A stretch of DNA of 64,000 nt from Cristatella mucedo (lineage: Eukaryota; Bryozoa; Phylactolaemata; Cristatellidae), in contig WPIO01000034.1 in the NCBI GenBank assembly GCA_009760855.2, forward strand, positions 853,501 through 917,500, written 5' to 3'. A model generated the notes under the pieces. That model was not told the origin of the DNA. It did no database searches and saw only the letters and a list, made by a program, of their open reading frames with translations. The position numbers and the translations under genes were made by a program. Positions 1 to 12,299 of the stretch are shown one piece after another (the first letter of the stretch is position 1; each line of letters begins with the position of its first letter).

Positions 1-1092
1 TTGCTTGACTGGTAGCCAGTGCAGGTCGGCGAGAAGTGGTGTAATGTTGCAACTGCGACACTCAAGACAGACAAGCCTAGCTGCAGAGTTTTGTACTAGC
101 TCCAATCATCTGATCGCACATGCCGGTAGGCCAGTAAGCAGTGAGCTGCTGAAGTCGAGACGGGATGTCACAAATGCATGGACCAACTTAGATGTGGTAT
201 CCTTATCTTAACAAGCCCGAATTTTATCATTGTGATGTAGGCAAAAGTAGGCGGATTTGACTGTGGACCTGATGCAGTCGTCTAACAGGAGGTCACTTTG
301 GAACATGGCAGCCAGATTTCGTGCTGATTCAACAGACGATATGCTGGCAGAGCCAATTTTGAGCTCCAGCCTTTCCATTTACTGAATCGCACTGGGTTTG
401 CCAATAACAAGTAAGTTAGTTCTATCAGCGTTTAGTCTTATAAAATTGGCTGCCATCCATGTGCAGATGTCATCATCACATGCAGCAAGTAAGATGAGAG
501 AATTTGAGGTGCTCGAAGGCTAAGAAGAATCAAAGCAAAGGTACAACTAACTGTCATCCATATAGAAGTGAAAGCCCAGATTGTGCTTGGCAATCACATT
601 AGCAAGAGGGAGAGTATAAACCGTGAAAAGTACCAGACCTAGCATGGAGCCCAGAGGGACCCCATATTTTAGAGGTACTTCGGATGATTTTTGTCCATTC
701 CCGTCAATACTCGGGAGTCTGCCACTGAGATAGGACCTGAACCACTTCAGAGCAGTGCCAGTGATTCCCAGACGAGATGAGATGCGCTCTAGAAGAACTT
801 AGCGATCGATAAGTACGAAAAGCTGCTGAAAGATCGAGCAAAACAAGCAGAGATACTCTACCCGCGTCTGCATTCCTAAGTAAGTCGTTGGATACCCTTA
901 GCAATGCTTACTCTGTTGAGTGATTAGCTCTAAAGTCAGACAGGAACTTACTAGCAAGGTTTGAAGTATCGATACATGAGTTCCACTGGTCAGCCACGAC
1001 CCATTCCAGTGTCTTTGATAGGAATAGTAGAACGGAGACTGAGCGAAAATTTCTCAAGTTCTGAAGTGGACACGTGTTTCCTTCTCAAGAGT
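1..1092 (-). mobile_element. CR1/L2-like LINE fragment (reverse transcriptase part)
   Basis: The reverse complement matches the reverse transcriptase region of the long copy at 46300-50072, from the palm-domain segment through the tract that encodes the C-terminal part. It continues past the window start. Reading frames are broken. It is bounded at about 1092 by an LTR-like fragment. Confidence 0.85.
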
Positions 1093-1556
1093 GCTTGAGG
1101 TGGTGTGTGAGGTATTCCTGCCGTTTCGATGGAAGCGGAGTCCTAGTTCTCTATCTGAAGTATAGGGTCCGGTCCGGCCTCCTCATCTTATTTTGTCGTT
1201 CCCTACTGTAGACGTAGGTAGCCTAATGGCAGGACGTCCTCCGACCGCAAGATTGCTTGTGCTGTGGAAAACATGGGAGGAGTGGGGAGATAAACCTGAG
1301 CTAGATGCTTAGCGACTTTGTCAGCTTGGGAATAAAGCTTGGCAAAACCCTCAATTTGTGTGTCTCGCTTTCCAATTCACACCGGGGACTTACGACCAAC
1401 CTTAGTAACGGTAAGTAGCTCTCTGCTAAAAAGGCTCGTTTCGAGGTGGCCTGCTCATTGTGTGCAGGTCCAAAAGTAATGGCATTATGCACTAGGTAAC
1501 ACCCCTAGGTAAGCGGCAGGTATCGCCTACTCTGCCGAGCCTTCAGCGTTACACTT
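1093..1556 (+). mobile_element. LTR-like fossil, 3' part
   Basis: It matches the 3' half of the two longer copies at 7735-8636 and 44960-45973. Shared marks are the AATAAAGC polyadenylation-like signal, the TGTGTCTCGCTTTCCAATTC block and the terminal GCGTTACA. It lies between two LINE pieces in opposite orientation. No internal retroelement region is attached. Confidence 0.55.
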
Positions 1557-2615
1557 TGCAATTGTTCAGGTCCTATCTCAGTGGGAGACTCCAGATAATT
1601 GATGTGAATGGACAGAGATCATCCGAGGTTTCTCTATGGGGTTTTTAAATATGGGGTACCTTAAGGAATCGTTGTAGGTCTGGTTCTTTTCACGATGTAT
1701 ACTCTCCCTCTTGCCGATGCGACTTTATAGCACAGTATAGGCTTTCACTACTATGCGGTTGACATTCAATTGTACCTTTACATTGATCCATCCCAGCCTT
1801 CGAGTACATTGAATTCTCTCAACTTACTTGCTGCATGTATTGATGATATCCACACATGGATGGCAGCATATTTTCTTAATTGAAATGAGGATAAAACCAA
1901 CTGACTAATTATCGGCTAACCAAGTTTGATTCAAAAATTGAAAAGGCTGACGATCAAAATTGGCTCTGTCTGAATATCAATTTTTGAATCAGCTCGGAAT
2001 CTTGGTGTCATGTTCCATAGTGACCTCTCGTTAGACGACCACATCAGGTCCACAGTCAAGTCTGCCTACTTTTAGCTACGTAACATTGCCAAAATTCGGG
2101 CTTGTTTAGATAAGGATACCACGTCTAAGTTTGTCCTTGCATTTATGACATCTTGTCTTGACTTCTGTAAACCATAGCTTGCTGAACTACCAGCAAGTGC
2201 AATCAGGCACTTGGAGCTGGTGCAAAACTCTGCCGCCGGTTCGTCCGTCGTGAGCGTCGCCGTTGCCACATCACGCCACTCTTCGCTGACCCGCGCTGGT
2301 TACCAGTCAAGCAACGGATTGAGTTCAAGGTTTTATCGCTCACTTTTAGGGCCCTTTATGCTTTGCCTGCAGACTACCTATCAGGTCTATTCCTCTACCA
2401 GGCCAAGCATCGCACATCCAGCTTTTCGTAAATTAACTATTTACTTATACCTCGTAGGAACCTCAAATCCTTGGGAGATCGTGCATTTAGTTCGTACGCT
2501 CCCAAAGCCTGAAAATTCCTTCCAACTTACGTCATGATATCCCTTGTTTTTATCACATTTCAAAATAAACTAAAAAGGTACCTATCTATGACAGCATTTA
2601 GCAGGTCACTCTGTC
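1557..2615 (+). mobile_element. LINE fragment, reverse transcriptase to near the 3' end
   Basis: It matches 48640-49800 of the long copy in the same orientation, including the GGTACCT...GG palm region and the segment coding LLTGLPA..IRRLQLVQNSAA. Many changes make it non-coding. It stops short of the usual 3' tail. Confidence 0.8.
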
Positions 2616-2627
2616 ATAAGAATAATA

Positions 2628-3011
2628 ATAAAAGTAATAAACTTGCTAAAGTGCCCTTAGAGAAAGAAATCTTTTTTTAGTCGCTTTAAATTTGCTGCAA
2701 AGGGAAATGCGATAGAATAGTGATTAATTTCATTCTCGATAAAAAACATGAATAACATGATTAGGGTTTACATGCACAGGGTCAGCTTGCCAGTGACTCG
2801 TTCTGTATGTGCTTATCCCTGCTGACACTGTGCACGCTGCCACTAACCAGGCTCGCACGCTGACCCAGTGCATGTCCCTCTTGACCGTGTAGCTTATCGA
2901 GCATGATAACACTCGCCATTTGATTTTATTTCTTTGCAGCAAACGTAAAGCACCTAGAGAGACATTGAGTTGCCGGAGGGTGCTATATCAAGCGTAATAG
3001 TGTTAATAATT
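2628..3011. repeat. Inverted pair of LINE 3' ends
   Basis: The left half (about 2628-2790) is the LINE 3' end in minus orientation; the right half (about 2795-3011) is the same region in plus orientation. The two outer edges are therefore both LINE tails and the halves can fold back on each other. The left tail carries AATAAT repeats and the right one TTAATAATT. Confidence 0.7.
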
Positions 3012-4930
3012 AAAGCCCTCATGGATGATATACCTTTCGCTGTGTCAAGTCATCATTAAATTTGCCCACGATGACAGCCAGCGTTTTCACCTACTCGATC
3101 TCAAATTTAAAGGTGTCTATAATATAGTATTTAATCTAAATCTAAAGCTTCTGCTTTCGTCCCCGGGTGGTGTACCAGGCTGACTCATGCACACGTCCTG
3201 GCCCTCCGAAGCCAGCTTAGGTAGCAATCACACAATGGCGAAACCAACTTTTCGTCAAGCAGTCTATAGCGACTGGTCATCCGACTCCACTGGAGAGTTA
3301 TCTTTATTAATCTGTTGAGCATTGTTGATATTCAGGGTGGCACTCTAAAACTTCACTGCTGCCACCATGTAGTTATAAAATGCTTTGCAGATAGACAGGA
3401 CACGTTTATTGGCGGTCATGTTATGATTACTAACCGTACCGAAGGGGCGAGCGTGACATTTCCCAATCGGTTACGTTGTTGAGGTCCACCCCGGGAGTTC
3501 GTGCTATCCCACTAAGCTTCTGCAAAGTACTGGTCGTGGGTCGTCGTGGCCTTCCGTGGTTGACGGCACGGTCAAAGACCGCCAGCTATCCATCCTTCTG
3601 GATGCCGATAGCGACCTCTCGGGCTCTCCGGTGCCTCTGATCCCGTATCTCTGGCTGCCGCATTCGCTCCAGCCGACTGCAAAGACTGATTTGTGTCATT
3701 GCCACCCAGCCTCATGTAGACAGTCAGGCTTGGCTTTGCCGGTAACCCCTAGCTCGCCATTTCGTATTACAGATGCACTCGGCTACTGTACCTCGCTTGG
3801 GTAGTGCTCCAGCTGTCGCTACTGAGGTTCGTATGTTAGGTATATGCACCAAATTAAGTTAAAAAGCACGAACTTAGGATACTAGTGTATTATATTCACC
3901 GGTGAACTAGGTCGCTGCACGTCTGATGCACCCTTGCGGGGGGAGGACAATACTGCTCCCTTATTTAGCTCGCGTGCTTCTTCAACCAACCTAGAAGGAA
4001 GGCCCGATTAACAACGAACGCGACTAACGATGCAATTACAAACTAGCTGTGGCCCCTGCAGAAAGCCCAAATGCCCCTATAGCCACTTCTCTAAACTATT
4101 AATTCCTATATGGAAAATGTGTCAGCTCCTATCTCCCACACGCATGTTGTAAAACTGTGTGGTTTTTTCGCTAAAAGAAAATAAATTCTTCGTATCAACT
4201 CGTACCTGGAGGCAGAGACATCCTATATTATACCGAATCTCTCGATCCTTGGGTAGGAACGCATATGCACGACATAGATTAAGACGCACTCACAAGCTTA
4301 CACATACACAAACATTCGCTCAAGGCGACTATGTTGTGATGGTGAATGTGACCAAACTTGGATGAAACTAAGATAAATACTAGATCCGTAACCAGCCAGG
4401 GAGGAATCGCCGATATCAGTACTGCGATGCATATAATAAAACAAAGTCAGGTACACAGCTCATTAGCTAGCAGTAGCTGCTGAGCTTCAATAACCAGCAA
4501 TGCTGACATTTAATGATTTGGCATTATAGCTGACATGTTAGTCACCCAACCGCAGCCAAACGAATTGCAACTTTATGACTTGGTCTCAGTGGACAGCAAA
4601 CCGATGAACATCGATTCCCCTGGTACCATTGGTACCATGCGAAATTCATCCAGGTTCTTGAAGACGAGGCCAGATCCAGCGTGACGTTTGGGCGAAAGCT
4701 GCAGGATGCAAAAGATCGATCTGGAGCACTGTCCTGCGGCTTTCTCGTTGAAAAACCGTACGTCTGTCAGCTGTAGCAGCACACTGCAACCGTCAGCAAA
4801 AGCAGGGCCATTGACCACCAGCCACAAACAGTGAGGAGCCATAGCCAAGTAAATGCAGCCCACGGCGACCACACACATTCACCACGGCTTGTGATCAAGT
4901 ACCAAATGACTAATTATCAATATGCACACG
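3012..4930. other. No recognisable gene; GC-richer patch at 3430-3830
   Basis: No feature could be named. About 3430-3830 is richer in GC and CpG than its surroundings and holds an 82-codon open frame (3556-3804, plus) without a recognisable domain. It may be an old transposon or promoter-like patch. The rest is AT-rich, apparently unique sequence. Confidence 0.3.
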
Positions 4931-4939
4931 CACGTGGTT

Positions 4940-5270
4940 TAAGCAACTACTTGCACAGGCCGGTAGAGCATCAAGCAGTGAGTAACAGAATTCGAGACAC
5001 GAATTCGCAAATACACGGAACTATTTAAATACATCATCCCTGTATAATTCCGGATTTCAGCTATGTTATGGAGCTTAAAGTAGGCAGACTAGACAGTAAA
5101 GCTAATGTGGTTACATAGTCAAATATACATTACTTTTGGAACAGGGCACCTAGATTACGTGCAGATGCTGCAGAACATTTGCCGGCATAGAAGTGAAAGC
5201 CGACATGGCAATCATGCCAGCAAAAGGGAGAGTATATACATAGTGAAACAAAGTGACCAAGGCTCGAGCC
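4940..5270 (-). mobile_element. Old, degraded LINE fragment
   Basis: The reverse complement resembles the LINE segment from the ...ADVIAKHNLGFHFY region to the LLTGLPA region, with many substitutions and gaps. The most visible remnants are GCCGGTAGAGCATCAAGCAGTG and GAGAGTATATACATAGTGAA-like strings. Confidence 0.5.
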
Positions 5271-5399
5271 CTTCGATACCATGTACTTCATTGGAACCTT
5301 CCTTTTTCTCTGAAAAGAGACTGCTTCATAAAATGATCACTAGGCAGTTATTGACACAGTCAAACTTATAAGTTATAACCTCTTAGAAATCCAGCATTA

Positions 5400-7160
5400 A
5401 AGTATGAATTAAGAAATAATTTGTGAGATATTATAAGGGAGAATCGGACGCAATAACAAGATTACCGAAAGAGAAAACAGCTGAAGTGAATCACCTGTCA
5501 ATGAATAAGCTTTAGCAAACGGCCGCTTATAGCCACAATCAAAGCTAATGGCTAGCTGTTGCTGCTAAACGTCATTTATAGTTTGACAGGTAATATAGCA
5601 GTTCGATGCGGGTGTGAATAGTGTTAGATCAATAGCACTGCAAAGAGATGGTTAGTAAACTCAACTTCAATTAGCCTTGCGATTACCGGCCTCTCATTGG
5701 TATGTCCAGGGCATGGCTTTACTTGTTAATTTCAGCGTGTAGCACCTAGCAGCCTAGCCACAGTTCTCAAAATCAAAATTTCAATGAAAGCAACATGCAG
5801 CACAGCAGAAGATAACCAAGAATGTAACAAACTCTTACGACTACCTATTTTAGGAAAACGATTCCTGCCCGTCGCAGTAAAGCTGACTTAAAATCATGAC
5901 TGGAAGGTAAGTGACTAAATGAGAGCACGAGCACTCACCAAAACTACTGCTTTATGTAAACTGAAGGTGTGAAATATAGAGGGCGGTCGAACAGGCGAGC
6001 TATCAGACTTCTTAGTCTCAGGGATATGAACAGTGTTAGATCAAGTGTACTCGATTTTAACTAGCCACGAGATTACCACCCACTTATGGGAATGCACTAC
6101 CGTACAGCTTGACCAGTTCATTAAAACATGTAGAAATTATAACCCTTGGTGCACTTACAGATATCACAATTTCGAGGACGTTAACATACCGAACAAAAAT
6201 ATAGCAAATAATCCAACCAACTCTTCAATTATTTATTTTAGGACCACTAATCAAAGCCGGCACAGTAAAACTGGCTGCAATTGGCTACGACTTTCTGATA
6301 ACTTCCAACTGTACAGACTAACTAAGGCCACACATGGTATTGTATAATAATTGCATTGTTCACTTGATTTGTTTAATGGAACGAACAGATTGTTGAACTG
6401 CCAGGCGCAATGATTACGATTCACCTGACTTAGAATAAAGTATAGGCCGTTGGATACTTGATAATCGTGCAGCGGGTCTGATGAGCTGAAGCATAATGCC
6501 AGCCGAGTGTCTCCAGATGCTACAAAAAAAGAAGCAACCGAAAAGCAGATGCTAGAGGTAGAGCAGTAAATAAAAGCTCAGCAATAAATGGGAAGACTTT
6601 AAATTGCATGGAAATAGCAAAGTGATACCCCTCTTAGGCACAATACGCCTTTTATTCTCAGTCCCATTTTAAAAACTATTCAATGGTTTGAATGCCTATC
6701 TATACTGACATGTTTAATACGTGACAAAAAGGTATGCAAGTAGCCAGTCATTGATAATAGCTGATTGATGTGGTACGATCAGCTCAACTTCCCTTAGTTT
6801 TTCCTTTTAGTTCCATTGAGTACTCGTGATTCATGCTGTACATCTGGAGATGCACTATAGCCTTTGCTCTCCCTGTCATTGGCCACGAGTGAGAAATTGG
6901 GTAGGCACAGCAGTAGGTAGTAGGGAACCATTACTACTCGGTGTAACTAAAGGCCAGGGTCGATGAGTGTCACATTGAGCAGATTTCAATGCTGCTCACT
7001 CAGAGCATTGAGATAGGCTAACAAAAAGTGATCTCGCTTAACTTTAAGCTGGCAAAAGAGAGGAACTACACTGCAAGAAAGATAACCAAGGGGAATATTT
7101 TGGAAAGTGGGCTGGATGGGCTCGCTGTCCTACAGCAACGATTGAAGAAAGCGATTGAGC
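5400..7160. other. Unassigned AT-rich sequence
   Basis: Nothing could be recognised on either strand. Two short stretches repeat each other at about 5590-5720 and 6010-6110 (both with GTGTTAGATCAA, then a TTAACTAGCC/TTAGCC and ATTACC segment). They may be two remnants of one unnamed repeat. Confidence 0.3.
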
Positions 7161-7206
7161 ATTGACGATGCAGGCAATAGCAACTACAAATTCTGCATTA
7201 GTCCGG

Positions 7207-7286
7207 AATCCAAAGAAAACCAAATCTTTGTCTCTCTGTCTGTCTGTCTATCTCTCTGTCTGTCTGTCTGTCTGTCTCTCTCCCTC

Positions 7287-7323
<37 letters not shown>
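7207..7323. repeat. (TCTG)n(TC)n microsatellite
   Basis: Visible alternation of TCTG and TC units over about 115 bases. Confidence 0.95.
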
Positions 7324-7324
<1 letters not shown>

Positions 7325-7734
7325 AGCACCTCACAAGTGCTGGAAAAGTAGTATACCAAATGATTACAGCTTATCGCGTGCAGAATTTCACCGCAAACAT
7401 CACTACAGGTATAAGAGACAATTTCCTTAAACTGAGTACACGATGCAAGGATCGCGATGACACGATCACCAAAGAAATCATGAATAGCTAACCTACTACT
7501 GGTAAATGGCTAGAGTCAGAGGAGCTCGTGACGTGAAGGAAGGCTCTCGTGGAGCGTGCTAAAAAAGAAATGCACAGCAAGAGAATGTGTGATAAGGAAC
7601 TACAGTATCTGCCGATACAGAGTATTCGCTTACGCAGCAGCTTAATAAAATTGAAGCACAGCGCCGGTCTCACTCAGTTTTAGATCACATAAGAACTGCT
7701 CAGCAGGAAACACCTCTGTCCTAGAGCCTCGAGT

Positions 7735-8636
7735 AAGAGGACCTAGCCATCGTAGTAGGCCAATGAGGTGATTTATATTGACTGGGTTGTCGACCCTATA
7801 GTCCTGGCTAGCAGTTTAAGAATGGGGTAACGCTTGCACAAGGTCACTGTCACCACCAGCCGACCAAGAGTTGCTGGACAGTTTCAGTGAGAACAGAAGA
7901 ATTGGTTGAAGAGCCATTGCGTTTTCGAGCTGTGAGCAAGGGGACGCATAGGTTGCTGAGGTCATTGATATTGGCTGGGTTGTCAACCCCTTTGTCCCGG
8001 CTAGTTATATAAAAATAGCTGGACGCTCGCTCGGGTCCTTTTTTATCATTGGTCCAGTCTCGATGCCACCGATTTGGTGGACGCCGCCGAATACGGTCTT
8101 ATAGCACTCGAGCTCAAATTATTGTGTTTCTTTGTCTTGTGTGCGTATGCGCTTGCACGTGCTCTCGCCAGGAGTGAATGTTGTAGTGTGTGATGTATTA
8201 CTGCAGTAAGGTGGAAGCAGAGCCCTATTTCCTCCGTCAGGGTGTAGGCTCGGCTTCTCGTCTTATTCGGGCCGTTCCCCACAATAGACTTAGGTAGCCT
8301 AAGTGCAGGGACGTATTCCCTCCGCAAGGGTACTTGAGCTGTTGAGAGCCTGTGAGGAGTGTATAGATAAAACTTAGCTAGACGGGCAGCGACTTTGTGC
8401 GCTTTTGAATAAAGCTAAGTAAAATCTCTATTCCTGTGTCTCGCTTTCTAATTCACGCCGGGGACTCATTGCCCCCTTTAATAACAATAAGCGGGTCAGC
8501 ATCAGGAATGCTCGTTTCGTGGCGGCCTGTTTACTGAGCATAGGCGCTCACCGAATTGCACTGGGCGGTAGGTCATGCCGCTCGGTAAGCGGTAGGTTAG
8601 GGCTTCTCAACCGAGCCTTCGACGTTATAAAATATC
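7735..8636 (+). mobile_element. LTR-like fossil (solo)
   Basis: A TATA-like box (TATATAAAAATAG near 8006) is followed about 400 bases later by AATAAAGC and the TGTGTCTCGCTTTC..CACGCCGGGGACTC block, then an end at GACGTTATA/GACGTTACA shared with the other copies. The upstream part contains a repeat of about 70 bases, seen at about 7735-7810 and again at about 7930-8008. This layout fits the U3-R-U5 order of an LTR from a Ty3-like element. No gag or pol was recognised beside it. It is old. Confidence 0.6.
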
Positions 8637-8774
8637 TTTGGCTGGACTGACTAAATTCAAGAAATCTGAGCAGCCTTGGATTCTTTTTGCGTAGACTGCA
8701 AGTGTTTTAGCAATGCAAAAAACAGAGCATGCTGCAGCGAACCACAATAGGCTGGCTTTGTCAACAACGATTGC

Positions 8775-9240
8775 ATGAAGCTGTCGAGCTGTTGCAACCA
8801 CAGAATGTTAGATGATACAGCTAGTCGTTTGTGGAGAATAACCCACTTTGGCGATTTTGGCGTCTCGTTCTGTGGTTTTAGAATTCACTTCATATTCAAT
8901 AGCCTGTTTTATCAAGATCTTGAGTATTTGCCCATGCCAGCCTTTGACAGCCATATACTTCAGAGTGAAAGGCAGGACCTGCAAGCAGTTAGGAGCGAGT
9001 TACCCAAAGCGCCAATGCAAGGTCAATACAATGCCAATGCAAGCCAATGCAACACATGGCAGATGGCCAACATATCGGTCAAAAGAAGGAGATCACAGTG
9101 TGTAGATGCTGTACCGGCCAAATTCATTATGCCCACAGCAAGCAAGAGCTTCGTAAGTTATTAAAAACTGTCTTGGCCAAGAGCGATACAACTACGGTAT
9201 CCAAACAGGTTCTAGACGATATCTCCAAAGGGAAATAATA
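8775..9240 (+). other. Unrecognised coding-like stretch
   Basis: Overlapping open frames of 129, 85 and 63 codons lie here. The last ends at 9238 and is rich in Lys and Cys (ITVCRCCTGQIHYAHSKQEL). No family was recognised. Its position just after an LTR-like end means it could be a retroelement remnant, but nothing in the sequence proves that. Confidence 0.25.
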
Positions 9241-11630
9241 TTTCGCATTAGATTAGCCACAGCAGGAGGAGGACTGTAGGAAATTTCTAAATGATGACGT
9301 AAAAGGGCTGAAGTAACGCAATAATCTGAGTATTTGATATGCACCATCGTCAAGGCATGTCCAATAATTTGATACAGTTCGAGACCTATTTACGTAGTCA
9401 CCTAAATAGCAAGCTGGAAAGCTGTTTTGACCACGAGAGTGGTACTTGCTAGCTATCATACGTACGGTGCATTTTACTTTAACTTGAGCCGCCTAATCAG
9501 CTTGTGAATAAATAATCACGGGTGACTGAATGGATGCCTTAAGAAAAAATGAATCAAATATGATTGAAGTCGACGTTTTCCCAGAATATCAACGAAAGTT
9601 GGGAGTGACTTGAAGCGAGTGAAGGATTGAAGACGGGAGGAAGAAGTTAGAGATCAATGGATGGAGCCAGGGAGCAAGTGAAGTACTGGTGGCCTGAACG
9701 GAAGAACAGGGAGGATGGAGGAAGTGACAGAAGAATGGTGCTGCATTTCGCACTTTTAAAGCAGACGATCTTTCATTCTATCCCAAAACTGTCGTTTTGT
9801 TCTGAACTAACATGCGAGAAAGAAAAACAAATTTCAAAGCGCAGCCTCAATTCCAAGAACTAACAATGCAGGAATAGCTGCAGACTGTGTGCTTCCTATT
9901 AGCCCTAGTGATGAAAGTGTCCATAATCATAGGACGTCTCTGGTTCGCCAAGTACGATTAGTCTTTTTTCGGATCGTGGAATCTTTTTCCTAAAATCACA
10001 GTTGCCCCTTCCAATGATGATTTGAAAAACTTCAACAGCCAGGAATCGTAAATGCCAAGCTGCTTGTTTTGGCAAAACGCAAAGGAAATCAAGCTTACAG
10101 ACAGCTAAAATACTGGCGAATCTTGCCCTTTGTCCCGCTTGCCTGCACCCCTGCTAGAAACCACGAAAGATACTACCGGCCATCGGTGATCGTCCATCCG
10201 ATGCGATCGTGCACACATACTGTCATTTCACCATGGTAGTTGAAATGCATTACTAGATGACACTGCCTCTCCTACCGGTTGCTAACAAGAATAAGGTATG
10301 TCACGTGGAAGATCCAAAAGAACGAAAAGAAAGGTAATGGATTCTAGTCCATTGTTTATCGTGGTCCCGTGATATGCTGGGCAATTTTTAGCTTGTATTG
10401 CATTAAATTGAGCCCTGTGTACGTCGGAAGGTAGGCCTTGAAGTGTACTGATGAAATTCATGTTTATTATGCAAATAGATTATGTCGATCCAAAATCGCA
10501 TGGAGAATTTCGTGACATCCGCTTCTTCCATAGACTTTCTCCAAGAGTGTTACTCGATATATACTTACATATAACCGATTAAACAAGCAGGTGCAAATTA
10601 AAGGCGATTATAACAATAGAAAGCGATTTAGTAGAGCAGACATTTTTACTAGCGATTACAAGAGGTCACAGGAATTCATGCAAAGCTGCAACAGTGTCAG
10701 GTCTCCACAATGCAGCAGCCGCAACATTAGAGGAAGCGGAAGCTCTGAGCTACTCCATGCACGAGGGTACTCACGATCGTGTTCCCACCAATGAGGCGAG
10801 GAGCTGGCATAGAAGCAAGCATTGACCAACATCGATCACCCTAAAGTAATATCATCATGTGGCAATGGCAGAAGCGGGCCTAACGTTACCACTCATCAGG
10901 AGCTTCGAGCTGTGTAACGTGTTACACGCCTTTTACAGGTACGAGCTCATGTATGGACAGAATTTTTAGATTCCCTCAGGCTTTTTAGGGCTTTATCGAA
11001 AGCAGCTCAAAAAGCGATCGCATTGCTACTGGGACTAGCTTATGGTCCCATTGGCTAATGGCCAATATATAGATCAGGCAGTTTGTTAATACAACAAACT
11101 GCCTGACTATTACCATGCCAACCCAAGAGGTTTCTCATTCTTCTTTATGCCAACGTCAATGACAACCATAGGTGAAGTAGCCATTGTCATTTTCAGTTGG
11201 CGCCACGTTCAATATATTTGCTATCAAATCGAAGCAGCCATTCGAAATCTTACAAAGACCCTCTATACTATAGAGGGCGTTGGATGGAAGGTATTTGTCT
11301 AGATTCTATTGGAAAACCTCCCATCCTTCTGAGATGCCTTGAGTTGCTACTGCCCAACAGTATTAGCAGGGCAAATGTATAGCTAGCCTAAGGTTTCAGG
11401 GTGGCTTCTTCATCGTCATGCAGTTGCTAAAACCACACCAGCAGAACTTAGTTAACTTCCACCCACTCTGTTTCCTGTTATTCTCATCAAAAATACTCAA
11501 ACTAGTTGAGGTAAAACAGTGAGGCTATCATATATCAAAATAAAACCTCACACGTACGCCTCCTCCAATTATTATTGAGAGCTAATCCCGCCAGATGCCT
11601 TTTCTTTAATCTCCACGTAATCAAGGTGAA
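9240..11630. other. Unassigned sequence with two short palindromes
   Basis: No gene was recognised. 9590-9740 is purine-rich. 10591-10794 holds a 67-codon open frame without a domain. Two perfect palindromes at 11074-11106 and 11259-11277 are described among the findings. Confidence 0.3.
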
Positions 11631-11635
11631 TCATC

Positions 11636-12058
11636 TTCCAAAGTGAAATTCATTAGACAACCACATCAGCTCCACAGTCAAGTCTTCCTACTCTCAGCTA
11701 CAGAACATTGCCGACATTCAGGCTTGCATAGACAGTGATAGTTCAGCAAATTTGGTCTATGCATTTGTGACATCGCACCTCAACTTCTGTAATTCACTGG
11801 TTGCTGGCCTCCCTTAGTGTGCAATAAGGTGCTTACAGTTAGTGCAAAACTCTGCAGCTTGGCTCGTGTGTCGTGAGCACTGCAATCGCTAACATAACAT
11901 CACTTCTGGCCGATCTGCAGTGCTGCTAATAAAGCAGAGCCTTGACATCGAGGTAATTACTTTCAGGTCCCTTCATTCTCTGGCTCCAGCTTATGTATCA
12001 GAACTACCCCCTCCAGGCAAAGAATCACACAACCCACTGCTCTGACTCGAATCGTTTA
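11636..12058 (+). mobile_element. LINE fragment (C-terminal reverse transcriptase region)
   Basis: It matches the long LINE copy from the ...SDLLLEAHISSTVKSAYFQL region to the LAPAYLSD region, broken by many changes. It ends at the SINE head that begins near 12061. Confidence 0.75.
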
Positions 12059-12060
12059 GC

Positions 12061-12192
12061 CGAGCTGGGTTGGTTCAGCGGCTTAGGTGATCGCCTCGAC
12101 TAAGGTCATGCTGAGTTCATGGGCTCGAGCCCTGAGGCATATGTGAAGTGCCTGAATAGAGATTTAGTTCTCTTTGGGTGCTATACAAACGA
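12061..12192 (+). mobile_element. tRNA-derived SINE with a LINE-like 3' tail
   Basis: A box A-like TGGTTCAGCGG lies about 45 bases before a box B-like GGGCTCGAGCCC, the spacing of an RNA polymerase III internal promoter. The 3' part (GAGATTTAGTTCTCTTTGGG, then TGCTATACAAA) resembles the last 40 bases of the LINEs here (GAGATTGAGTTCTCTGAGGG, then a short variable end). A CT/TA microsatellite follows. Confidence 0.65.
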
Positions 12193-12197
12193 ATTAT

Positions 12198-12200
12198 CTA

Positions 12201-12292
<92 letters not shown>
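12198..12292. repeat. (CT)n(TA)n microsatellite
   Basis: A CT run of about 38 bases passes directly into a TA run of about 58 bases, at the tail of the SINE. Confidence 0.95.
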
Positions 12293-12299
<7 letters not shown>

